Of a DNA stretch of 64,000 nucleotides, positions 54,590 to 64,000 are shown piece by piece (the stretch's first letter is position 1; every line of letters begins with the position of its first letter). Below the pieces are notes generated by a model. The model was not told where the DNA came from and did not search any database. It saw only the letters and a program-made list of their open reading frames with translations. A program made the translations under genes and the position numbers. Where the stretch lies: positions 2,604,001-2,668,000 of the forward strand of contig OX463829.1 in NCBI GenBank assembly GCA_949825045.1, in the 5' to 3' direction. This DNA is from Argyresthia goedartella. Taxonomy: Eukaryota > Arthropoda > Insecta > Lepidoptera > Argyresthiidae.

Positions 54590-55513
54590 ACAAAATTCAA
54601 AATTCAATTCAAAATTCAAAAAGAGTTTATTTCCATAAGAAACACTTAGGTAACATTCGGAGAATGTCAAATCTTAAACTAACACATGTATAAGGTACCT
54701 ACAGGGAAATGTAGAACTCAATTTGAATTCAATGTTTTAGATGCTGGAGGCAAAGGGGCGACTAGAAACCTCCAGCTTTATACGTTATTTTTTACAGAAT
54801 TGGAGCAAACACCTTCCCAAGCTTTCTTGTCTTCTACATAATTTGATATTTTGTAGTAAGCTTTTTTACTTAAGTGATTTTTAACAACAATTTTAAATTT
54901 ATTTACAGACAATTCTTGTAACTCAGTTGGGAATTGTTGTAAAAGCGAATACATTGCCCTTTAAAAGATACATTAACCTTATGGAGCCTAGTAGTAGGTA
55001 TAGCTAGTTTATTCCTATTTCTAGTATTGACATTGTGCCTGTCGCTATTCTTAGGAAATTTATCAATATTTTTGTGGACGTACATTAGGATTTCATAAAT
55101 ATACTGACACGGCACTGTCATAATGTCAATTTCCTTAAATTTACAACGCAGTGACTCTCTGGGACCCACATTGTAGATTGCACGAACAGTCCTCTTTTGC
55201 AGCACAAATATTATGTTAATGTCTGCAGCGTTCCCCCACAGCAGTATGCCGTAAGACATAATGCTATGGAAGTAGCTGAAGTATACTAGTCTAGCTGTTT
55301 CCACGTCCGTAAAAAGATGGATTTTATTGACTGCATAAACTGCGTACTGAGTTTTTTCGATAGCTTATCTATGTGTGGGCCCCACTGAAGCTTATTATCT
55401 AAGGTAATTCCTAGGAATACCGTGCTATCTACAAATTCTAAATTTTCACCTTTAACATTAACATTAGCCGAGACTTGTTTAACATTGGGGAGTATAAACC
55501 GAAACATATTCAA
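54590..55513 (-). pseudogene. LINE RT C-terminal half and 3' end
   Basis: The frames 55513-55286 (NLEFVDSTVFLGITLDNKLQ, WGPHIDKLSKKLS) and 55304-54903 (LVYFSYFHSIMSYGILLWGN, FVLQKRTVRAIYNVGPRESL, MYVHKNIDKF, VSFKGQCIRFYNN) form one RT C-terminal region joined by a frameshift near 55300. The 3' end is an AAAATTCAAAATTCAATTC run at 54590-54625 (plus strand). Same LINE lineage as 19870-20999. Confidence 0.88.
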
Positions 55514-55514
55514 G

Positions 55515-55997
55515 CATGCCCTTACGATCGCGTATGGATGACAGTTTAGTGTTTACGAACCTACACAGATTGTATAAACCAGGCCTGCTGATAGTATTAA
55601 CCTCCGAGGTCAACAAAGCATTCTCAACCTTATGTACATCGGCTCAGGTGTTACCTAAAATTAAATACCGTTAATCACGTAACCCTGCTTAATAACTTTA
55701 GTACTCCTTTCGGTCTTTATTACGCTCTTATTTCAGGCGTCGTAAAGACTCTAATGGCACTAAACAGGTGTAGCTCATTTTGGATGTGGGTGTACCGTAT
55801 TTTAACGTCCGCTGGGTTCCGTGGAATTAACACGAGAGATGTCGGGTTGAAGAACTAGTGTTATACATGCTATACTTTCACTGTTGCTAAATTGCGCGAT
55901 TCTTAGTAACGAGAACAGATTATTGTTTTAACAGTGATGCAAAATTCTAGGAAGCTAGTCCTCTGCCGCAAAATTGGAAATGGAATAACTGGATGTC
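55515..55997. other. no recognisable feature
   Basis: No gene or repeat recognised. Confidence 0.35.
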
Positions 55998-56205
55998 GAC
56001 CGCTGTGGCGCCGCGGATGTGACTCTGCCTACCATGAGAGAGGCCCCGGGTTCGATCCCAGGCTGGGGATAAAGAAAAAAAACCCAGTCTTGGGTATTTA
56101 TATCTGTGTGACGTCACTGTTTCAGGTTTCCACGGCACAGGGTGACCCAGTGGGGCCAGAAGCAATGTCGCTAAATGTTAATGTTATGTTGGTAAACCTG
56201 CGCGC
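55998..56205 (+). repeat. tRNA-derived SINE family S2
   Basis: CGACCGCTGTGGCGCCGCGG, B box GGTTCGATCCC, TGTGTGACGTCACTGTTTC, GCCAGAAGCAATG. Confidence 0.87.
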
Positions 56206-56637
56206 AACTTGTGCCATATAAGTCTTGTTTTATGTCAAGCACACGATTCATAATTTTACTATAATCGGTTGCAAAGATGCACTATGCACCGGTTGCCAGC
56301 AAAATTGTGTGCTCATATAAATGCAGCAGCGCAACATTGACACTAATTACGTGAAAATATTCAGTGAACACAAACATCGGTGACGTCACGCAAACACATT
56401 TCACAAAATACGATATTGAATCGGTAGTGCTGTTAATTAGATTCAGGCTTATAATTGATTGTAAGCCGAGTGGAATGATTAAATTGATTCACATAATTTA
56501 TGGCACGCTATCAAACTGGTTCACTGCAATAGGAAAAAGTAAACATGTTGCTTGACGGGTGAGAGGATATTGCTTAAAAACATCGATTAATCAAATGAAT
56601 CGATATGTCGCAGTTAATTGGTAAAATCCGACACTTT
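56206..56637. other. no recognisable feature
   Basis: Short family-free frames only. Confidence 0.35.
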
Positions 56638-57050
56638 ACTAACTCTCTATACCGTTAATCAAATACCGACGTTTAACCAAGACACTACAATTCCTTCAGA
56701 CAAGTGAGTGAACGAAACGTTTAACGAGTTGTCTAAACGTTCCCAGGCAACAAGACATATACAATATAAACATTTTTTTTTATGTGCACTTAACTATATG
56801 TTTTAAGTACTCTTGGTTGTTCTTACATGTTCAACCTAACACGAACGATAAAGGGGGCTTCGCTTCGCTCAACCCCTTTACCCTTTACCTACCGCAATGT
56901 TTGGCCCTGATATAAACTGTGCCAATCAGCTGTTGTAGTGAGGCCATCTTGTTTTCCAACATAAACGTTTTCGACGATGCTTTATTAAAATCAAAATGAC
57001 TTGGTTAAACGTCGGTTTTTGATAAACGTTCTAGAGAGTTAGTTATGTGA
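56638..57050. mobile_element. MITE with ~45-bp TIRs containing a family F piece
   Basis: TACTAACTCTCTATACCGTT + AATCAAATACCGACGTTTAACCAAG on the left. On the right, inverted, CTTGGTTAAACGTCGGTTTT + TGATAAACGTTCTAGAGAG + TTAGTTA. The interior holds a short family F copy (56795-56910). Confidence 0.75.
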
Positions 57051-57877
57051 ATGATTTAACGGGTTATTCCCAGCTCAGCCAATCTATTGTTCTAAAGTAT
57101 TCCCAACTCAGTCAACCTTTCTAGGTTATTTAAAAAGTATTCCCAACTCAGCCAAGCGAAACAAGTTTACAGTCAACGACTTTACCCATTGTCGTTCACA
57201 CCATTTCCAACTCGGGGTGTCACACCCATTTGGCCAGTTATTCATCATTGGCCAGTTAATCTATTTTGATTGATAGGAGCTTCCCTCTTAATGGTAAATA
57301 CAATATTCTTGTAAGTGTACAGCATCAGCGATATGAGCTGCCCATCGATATAAAGTCCTGTTTGTGCATGTGTAGGGGTAGGCTGGCTTTGCGCTAATAA
57401 TGCTTTTAAAGCCACGGTCACTCTGGCAGAAGATGATCTGATCATGTATTTGAAGGTCCGTCTCCTCAGACATGCACACCAAGCTTTAAAGACAACGTTA
57501 AACGCTACGAAAAATTCAGATGTCATCGATCGAAAACAGAATTCAGCCCAATTATAAGAATCTGCAAAGATTCCAAAGATCTTATAGAGATAAGAAGCGC
57601 CGCCTTTCAAATACAATGAAAAGTTCTGCTATCGCGCTCGAAACAAGGCCCTAGGAGTACCTCGTAGTTTTTTATGAAGTTTTAGGTTACCTGTCGTATC
57701 ACTTTTAGGATTTTATGAACTGTACATGACAATCTCTGATATTTTCATCATTATTAGTTTTCAAATGCTGTTTTTGAATTATTTGGTCATTTGGGCCTGA
57801 TTGTGCTCTACTTCATTTCTTTAGAGCGACAGCAAGCTGATAAAAGTCTAAAAGTGTTGAACTACCGGCTAATCATA
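57051..57877. other. short tandem words and an orphan 123-codon minus frame
   Basis: TATTCCCAACTCAGxCAA recurs near 57065, 57098 and 57137. The minus frame 57245-57616 (RRTFKYMIRSSSARVTVALK...) has no family I know. Low confidence that it is coding. Confidence 0.25.
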
Positions 57878-58096
57878 AACATAACATAAACATACACATT
57901 TACTTACAGACACATACATTGCTTCTGGCCCCACACTAGGATACCTTGTGTCATGGGAACCAGAAACAGCGACGTCTCACACATATAAACATTCAACACC
58001 TGTTTATTTTTTTCCACCCTCAGCCGGGGATCGAACCCGGGACCTCTCGCATAATAGGCAAAGCCACAACCACTGCGCCACAGACGTCGTCGAATC
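57878..58096 (-). repeat. tRNA-derived SINE family S2
   Basis: Minus: GACGACGTCTGTGGCGCAGTG head, A box TGGCGCAGTGGT, perfect B box GGTTCGATCCC, full body. Among the best preserved of the family. Confidence 0.9.
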
Positions 58097-58432
58097 ATAC
58101 GCTTAAATCTGTGTTTCTGCACCCCACCTTACCCTGGTCGAGAATGAGAAGTCACAGCTCGCTGAGAGAAAAACAAACTTGTGGCGTACTGTAAAAGGCG
58201 TGAACATTATGTTTCTCGTGTTTTTTGCTATTCATTCAATCAATCCATCAATCAGCCCACATCGTCACAGCTCTAAGCCTCTGCTCCATAGAAGTTCACG
58301 GTCGAATGGCATCCTCATCCAGCGGAATGCCGTCGACTTGTTGATATTTTCAGACAATCGGACAGACAATGTGTTTGTGTTTTGACGTATTCAAATAAAA
58401 ACCGGAATTCCAATTTGAAAAAAATAAGCCCA
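58097..58432. other. no recognisable feature
   Basis: No gene or repeat recognised. Confidence 0.35.
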
Positions 58433-58738
58433 TTAATCCCCATCGAGGGGCATAGGTCTTTATTCGGATACGCTGGCTCAGTGCGGGTTGATGGAGGGGT
58501 GTCGGGCTACCGGAAACGATTGTGCGGGTGGTAACATCTGGCTGAGACGGGTACTGGATGGGTGTCCGTTTCTATGTAGCCTTTGTTTCGGGTCCGTGTT
58601 TCGGATGACACATTAAGCTGTAGGTCCCGGCTACTATCGCCACTAGGTGGCAGTAGTCGTAAAGCTGTGTCAGAGGCCCTAATAGGGCAGCTTGGTAACT
58701 TCTGACAGTCGGGCTGGCCACTAGCCCGACAAAAAAAA
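58433..58738 (+). repeat. SINE-like family S4 with inverted 3' end
   Basis: 58496-58738 is plus-oriented (GGAAACGATTGTGCGGG ... TCTGACAGTCGGGCTGGCC, A run). 58433-58495 is the family's 3' segment in minus orientation (GCGGGTTGATGGAGGGGTGTC), moved to the front. Confidence 0.8.
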
Positions 58739-60058
58739 AAGTAATTCTTAAAGGCACACATACCTGCAAAAGATAGACTGGGCTTCCTGAGTCGTAGTTA
58801 TGTTGTAGTTGGTTGCCTTACTCTTTAAAATAATATACCAACAATTTGTTTTAAACTCCGCAAAACTTCATAGCACGTAGCGTCAACGAGCATCCGGCTA
58901 TCGTGCCTCGAGATACCGTAACTCCTCACATGGGCCTTGAGAAATAGCAAACTGCCAAGGTCAAAGTTATGCGGAAACTAACCTTACATAAATCAGGCTA
59001 GTCCGCGATTTCAACCTCAGATTACATACTATATATACAGTGGGGTCCTTAAGCATTTCATTTTTACAATGGTGGATCATTTAGCTTTCCTGATTTGTCG
59101 CTGACCACTATTCATTTTTCTGTTTAGTCATTATGTAAAGGGAAATATTAAACTGTACATCAATAATACTGATTTTCCTAGCAAATATATTGATTTTCAC
59201 AAACAATATCAGGGCAAAATACTGCGGTAGCTCAGGTGAATCCTTCTTATTAGGTTGAACATGTAAGAACAACAAAAATACTTAAAACGTAAAAAGTATT
59301 TTTGCTGATCCTTTTTTGCTGTCAAAATCAGTATTTTTGTTGTGCGATTAAATACAAGCCTTATGTAAATACAATACATACCTATAAACAAAGGCTCGTC
59401 GATATTTTTATGATTATGAGTTAACAATCTGACTGGTAAGTTTATTGCACATTGCGGAGCATTTCTCATAATATTGAATTTTTTTTGTATTTTATATGTT
59501 CAAGTATTTATGTTCAATTTGTGCATGTGACTGTGACCTCATTTGTTTTATTCTGTGACCACCAGTGGACCGCGGAGCACATGTTTAGAATCCCTGAATA
59601 CAACGATATAGAAAATACTTGTAACTTCCCTTTAAAAGGAAAAGTGAGGTTTTTCGGCATTTAAAAGGCTTATTTCTTTTAACGGAATGCAAATAAAATG
59701 GTTTTTATTTTGTTTCTTATGAAAGGAATTTGATAATAATAGAAAGGGGAAACGAAATATTAATTCGTTTTGAAATGTAGCTGTCAAACAGAAATATAAT
59801 AATTTATTGTATGTTGATAATAGCACCAGAATTGTATTCCAATATACCTAAGGGAAAATAAATGGCTGAATTCCATTTTAATATCGATTTCTACTGCCTT
59901 TATAATTTTGATCACATAAGTTCCACATTGATGGAAACAAGCATGTTTTCGCCCTCGTTTACCCAGTTTTTTCACCATTTTCTGAGACAGGGGCTAGCCC
60001 ATTGCCACAGCTATTTTTAATATGAAGATATCCGACGTGCCGTGTGCAAGAAAATACA
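58739..60058. other. no gene; family F fragment at 59208-59315
   Basis: 59208-59315 (ATCAGGGCAAAATACTGCGG, TAGGTTGAACATGTAAGAAC) matches 1040-1150. Elsewhere AT-rich, with no recognised feature. Confidence 0.45.
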
Positions 60059-60465
60059 AAAAAAACGGACAAGTGCGAGTCTAAATCGCGCACGAAGGGT
60101 TCCGTACCACCGTTCAATGGAAGCGATGGTGTGGAGTGAATAGTTTGAATTTTACACAGCAAAATATTGTTTACAAAGTTATTGGTGCGGTTACTTTCAC
60201 ACTCCATGTACGTAACCAGGTGCATCCATAAGTTTGTATGTGGTATTGTTGTATGGGAGCCCCCTTAAATATTTTTTTTATCCTATTTTTTAGTATTTGT
60301 TGTTATAGCGGCAACAGAAATACATAATCTGTGAAAATTTCAACTCTCTAGCTAGCTAGGTTCTTGAGATACAGCCTGGTGACAGACGGACGGACGGACG
60401 GACGGACAGCGAAGTCTTAGTAATAGGGTCCCGTTTGGAACCCTTCGGGTACGGAACCCTATAAA
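60059..60465 (+). repeat. family G, full copy
   Basis: AAAAACGGACAAGTGCGAGTC ... (GGAC)n ... GGGTACGGAACCCTATAAAA. Very similar to 24622-25034 in the same orientation. Confidence 0.87.
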
Positions 60466-60645
60466 ACACATCAACAACAGCGCCAAGACACACACAAAAA
60501 AAGTGATTCATTAGTTAGGTACCATTAACAAGCCTTGACATAAACTTGAAAATTAAATTATATGAAACTACTGTTATAACTAAGCAATACGAGTAATTAA
60601 AATTAACAAAGGTTTTACTGTTAAACTTAAAGATAAGATGAAGAT

Positions 60646-60776
60646 GTTTATCTGCACACGTATCATAAACCCTCTTTACTGCGTACAAAAACCGCACGTT
60701 ACGACCAACATAATGTTATACTACTTGGTAAAAAGTCATTTCTTAACTGAATATATAATGTATAAAACATTATAAA
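60646..60776 (+). repeat. MITE family X, left part, cut by the Helitron
   Basis: GTTTATCTGCACACGTATCAT ... AAACCGCACGTTACG ... ACTACTTGGTAAAAA. The family sequence stops at the Helitron end (60777). The other half should lie beyond the Helitron, outside the window. Confidence 0.75.
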
Positions 60777-61129
60777 CTAGCTGACCCGGCGAACTTCGTA
60801 CCGCCTAACAGTCAAATAAATATCGTGTTAACTTTAGCTAAACTTAATTTAGGATTTCAATAAGGTGATAACATTAATACAATTTTTTATTACAAATGTT
60901 TTATTGCTTGCCATTTCAAAATTTAGATGTTAAATATTCACAGTTTTAAATGGCAATACCTGGTATGTGTACTAAGTATACAATAATCTTATTTAAACAT
61001 CCTGAGCTTAATAGTTAGGTACCTGTACAGTAACAATAAAAATTAAGTAAATTGTGGTCATTTTGACATTTTTTTACATTTTACACATTAGGCCTCTTCT
61101 CTGTACCGCCAATATTACGATACTGCATT

Positions 61130-62494
61130 TTAAAGCACTTTCTGATATACAACAATTTTTGTTTTATTATCCGGCGCAAGAACAAATAATGCAGATGGTT
61201 TGCCGACACGTGAACATGCCACATACACTTGACCATGAGAAAAACATGCATTTTCTAGATTTAGACCACAAACACTCAAGGATTGTCCTTGTGCCTTGTT
61301 AATCGTCATGGCGAATGCAAGACGGATCGGAAATTGAATTCGCTTGAACTCAAAGGGTAAATCGGTTGGGATCATCGGAATCTTCGGAATGAGAACTTCC
61401 TCACCTTTGAATTTTCCTTTGAGTATCGTCGCGTGTATCACATTCACCATCAGTTTTCCAATCACCAAACGCGTACCGTTGCATAATTTTGGTTGGTTTA
61501 GATTTCGTAGCATGATGACTACTGAGCCAACCTTAAGTCGTAGATTATGCGGTGGTAAGCCAGGCACATCCAAGGAGTTTAAAAATTCAGTTGGGTAGTT
61601 GGTAGCTTCGTCTACATTTGTTACACTGTCAATAGATTTAAATGAATGCAGCGTACCAACGATTTGATTCTGAATTTCGACATTTAAGTTATCCACATCT
61701 TTGTTCTTAGCCGCCAAAATGGCTCGCTCACTCAACCATTTGTTGTTTTTGTGGTTAGCAATGATGTTAGGGAATACTTGGTTGATGAGCTCGTCTTTTG
61801 ATGACACGAAATTGCAAAAATTTGGAGGAAACGAAATCAATCCGCTCGATTGGTTGACAGGAACACAACCATTACCGATAGCCAGCAATTGCTTGTAGAA
61901 TTCTTCAGCAGATGGATCGTTCAGCAATGCAACTCTCATGTTTTCTGTGAGCTGATGTTTCTTCACATAGCGCCACATATTTGAGGCTTTGAGGCAAGCG
62001 TTTATTTCATCGGCAGCAGTCGATCTCGGAATGACTGGCAGTGTGTGGCGGAAATCGCCTGACAGTAAAATCATTGCGCCTCCAAAACATCTCAAGTCAT
62101 TGGGCAGATCTTTCAATGTTCGGTCAAGTGCTTCCAATGCGCGTTTGTGCGCCATCGTGCATTCATCCCAGATGATGATTTTAGATGCTACTAAAACTTT
62201 GGCCATTGCAGAGTGTTTCGCAATGTTACATGTCGGTTGTTCAGTAGTTTGAAGGTTTAACGGCAATTTTAACGCTGAATGAGCCGTACGGCACCCTTCT
62301 AACAATGTGGCCGCTATTCCAGAAGAAGCAACTGCTACCGCAATGTCGGATCTCGCACGAATAGTGGCCAAAATCAATGATATGAGGAATGTCTTCCCAG
62401 TTCCACCAGGGGCATCTAGGAAAAATAAGCCACATTTTCCATCATCTATTGACTTCATTAATGTATCATACACTTGCTTCTGTTGGTAGTTCAA
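61130..62494 (-). pseudogene. Helitron Pif1-like helicase domain
   Basis: A 454-codon minus frame. Walker A DAPGGTGKTFLI (residues ~28-39), Walker B IIWDECTMAHK (~108-118), GGAMILLSGDFRHTLPVI (motif III, ~138-155), LKVGSVVIMLRNLNQPKLCN + GTRL, and the C-terminal AFAMTINKAQGQSLSVCGL and VYVACSRV (~405-435), all as in Pif1/RecD-type helicases of Helitrons, which unwind DNA during rolling-circle transposition. The first Met is not the true start. Coding continues upstream (NQSVLTNVPLL), where an in-frame TAA interrupts it just before the LINE insertion. Confidence 0.92.
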
Positions 62495-62539
62495 CAGGGG
62501 TACATTCGTTAGAACTGATTGGTTTTATTCATGTCGATC

Positions 62540-62546
62540 ATATTCA
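62540..62546. other. LINE left target-site duplication ATATTCA
   Basis: ATATTCA recurs at 63203-63209 after the A-rich tail. Confidence 0.75.
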
Positions 62547-63202
62547 GGAAATAAATACATAGATTATACTACCGCTATGAAAAGACACAATATTCCACCC
62601 TTGAGCCTGCGTCGCGAACGCACTGATGTTATTATTCTTTATAAAGTCATTAACAATATTATCGATGCCCCTGAGTTATTAAAGTCTCTTTCCTTTAGAG
62701 TACCCCGTCGTTGTGAGCGTGTATGTAGAAAAAAAGACCTCTTTTATATTCCACGTAGTCGAACTTCATACGCAAGAAACGGTTTCATTAAAAGAGCATG
62801 TAGGATGTATGATGATAAATTTCAAAATTTGGATATTTTCAGTATAAAGTTTAGTAGCTTCAAACAACAAACCTTGAAGTGTATTAATAGTTTTTAATGA
62901 GATAGTTGACTTTTATTGCATTTTTTTTTTGTCTGTTCATATAAAAAAATGTTTTATTTTTGTCAGAATGTAAAGGTATTTTTATAGCATCGATTTTACA
63001 TATTAGAATTTCTATTTCCAGTTTAGTTTTAGTACCTATATTAGTTATATAGTTTAGAATCAGGATGCTATTGAATTGTAGTATGGTTTTCATACTCTAT
63101 TTAAGGAAACTGTAGGTCTATAATTCTTATTACCCTATAATGTAACATTGTATTATATAAGAGACTGTTTGTTTCCAAATAAAGATAAATAAATAAAAAT
63201 AA
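62547..63202 (+). mobile_element. 5'-truncated LINE inside Helitron helicase
   Basis: Carries the C-terminal 106 codons of a LINE ORF (62577-62897: LSLRRERTDVIILYKVINNI, RVPRRCERVCRKKDLFYIPR, SYARNGFIKRACRMYDDKF), a 3' UTR and an A-rich tail ending AATAAATAAAAATAA. Flanked by 7-bp ATATTCA duplications. On the minus strand it splits helicase codons ...ELERERE from EYDRHE.... Confidence 0.87.
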
Positions 63203-63209
63203 ATATTCA

Positions 63210-63325
63210 CGTTCACGTTCCAATTCTCGATTAAATACGTCATTCGCTCCACGATCTGGCGCTGTCATTCCCAACTTGACTAACATACTGCTGCACATGA
63301 GGTAACATGTCTTCGATCAAGATCA
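63210..63325 (-). pseudogene. Helitron linker segment, two frameshifts
   Basis: After the stop at 63323-63325 the expected continuation is in a second frame (NLILIEDMLPHVQQYVSQVG). It then returns to the first frame (TAPDRGANDVFNRELERERE), so two compensating frameshifts occur near 63325 and 63260. Confidence 0.6.
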
Positions 63326-63967
63326 AATTTTATGCATCTCCTCATTCACCTCAAGATCGAAATTTCTTGAACTGACACGAATTCGATGTAAAATGTCTTC
63401 TGACATGTTATCCTTGTATTTATTCCACAGGTCTTGTGGGTTCGATGGGGAGCATGTCGAAATGATGATAGCAAATAATGTGCGTATCTGACTTGGAGAT
63501 GCAGAAATAATTGCTTCAGCGATTATCGTGTCCCAATGAGTGTCGTTTTCAAGCAAATTGAGCTCCAGACATGCAGCACGAAATGTTGGGCACACTATAC
63601 CATTAACAGTTCGCAGTGATTGAAATGATGTTGGCCCACGAACATTCACCAGCAACAACCGCAAATAGAAGCATTCATCATTCTTTGGATGAACTGTGTA
63701 AATACGACCAAGAGCATCAGTAGAACGCACATCTGGATGACCAGGAACTGCATCGCCTTGCTTCCGACATTGAAATGTCTTCGATGAAGAGTTCCAAGTG
63801 TAGTAACGTGGCATCTCAGAGTACAGCGACGTTCGTGCAAACGGATCGTTTTGACAAATCGCAAAGAAGCTGGTCAATGTTGTCGCTGGAGGAGGTGCCA
63901 CAGCACGTTGAGCAGCATTTGACGCAGTGAAATATACTCGTTGATCATTCTCCAGATGCACTGCCAA
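63323..63967 (-). pseudogene. Helitron Rep/helicase, region before helicase core
   Basis: The 214-codon minus frame reads RVYFTASNAAQRA (typical of the Rep-helicase linker), then ECFYLRLLLVNVRGPTSFQS, LRTVNGIVCPTFRAACLELN, LLENDTHWDTIIAEA and SASPSQIRTLFAIII. Together these are the conserved RLLL-x-x-x-x-GxxSFxxLRT...TFxxACxxLGLLxDDxxW block just upstream of the helicase motifs in animal Helitrons. It ends at a frameshift stop. The start is not genuine, as coding continues past the window edge. Confidence 0.9.
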
Positions 63968-64000
63968 ATGTACGACAGTGGGATGACGTTCATGAATGGG

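Larger units (their letters stand above)
60777..64000 (-). mobile_element. Helitron, 3' part, degraded
   Basis: The minus-strand 3' terminus is ...GGGTCAGCTAG followed by T (60780-60777, host T at 60776). A short GC stem-loop precedes it (GGCGGTACGAAGTTCGCC), as Helitron 3' ends require (CTRR, insertion between A and T, no duplication). The coding part is a Pif1-type helicase, broken by frameshifts, a stop and a LINE insertion. The 5' end and Rep domain lie beyond the window. Confidence 0.85.

Noticed and set aside
57245..57616. 123-codon minus frame as a host exon
   Set aside because: No family resemblance and no splice context that I can defend; mentioned only as an orphan frame.

Overview
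The window looks like repeat-dominated nuclear DNA of an insect, most probably a moth or butterfly. The supports are AT-rich background, an internal TTAGG (insect telomere-type) array, several tRNA-derived SINE families present in many copies, a BEL/Pao retrotransposon, and a GGAC-rich repeat of a kind familiar from lepidopteran genomes. I found no host protein-coding gene that I can defend. The only host-type genes are two nearly identical tRNA-Pro(AGG) genes in divergent orientation (48841-48912 and 50193-50264). Nearly everything else recognisable is a mobile element, a relic of one, or tandem/foldback DNA.

Layout. 1-10.4 kb: SINE pieces, an unclassified foldback element (945-1295), two fragments of one retroelement C-terminal domain, two adjacent minisatellites (70 bp x 8 and 44 bp x 14), a small element with perfect 44-bp inverted repeats around a TTAGG array, and LINE fragments. 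10.4-22.9 kb: a nested stack. The outer layer is a degraded DIRS-like tyrosine-recombinase retroelement on the minus strand (Gag, RT with YLDD, RNase H, recombinase) with inverted terminal repeats and a 697-bp palindromic region. A LINE is inserted in its body. A young BEL/Pao element (10504-17073, 5-bp target duplication, identical 206-bp LTRs) is inserted in its right terminal repeat. 22.9-60 kb: SINEs, foldback elements and MITEs, a hAT transposon relic with 8-bp target duplication (34075-35096), at least nine copies of one GGAC-rich repeat family, LINE 3' ends and the two tRNA genes. 60.8-64 kb: the 3' part of a Helitron on the minus strand, ending in CTAG, inserted in a MITE and itself carrying a LINE insertion with a 7-bp target duplication.

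The most striking object is the BEL/Pao element. Its gag-pol reading frame runs opposite to the polarity shown by its LTRs, PPT and outer primer-binding site. The integrase C-terminus lies on the other strand at the far end. One internal junction falls exactly at the end of an 18-nt primer-binding site complementary to tRNA-Tyr. The other falls inside a 100-nt partial LTR that is probably R-U5. Both are natural end points of reverse transcription, so the inversion most likely arose by aberrant strand transfer before integration rather than by later rearrangement.
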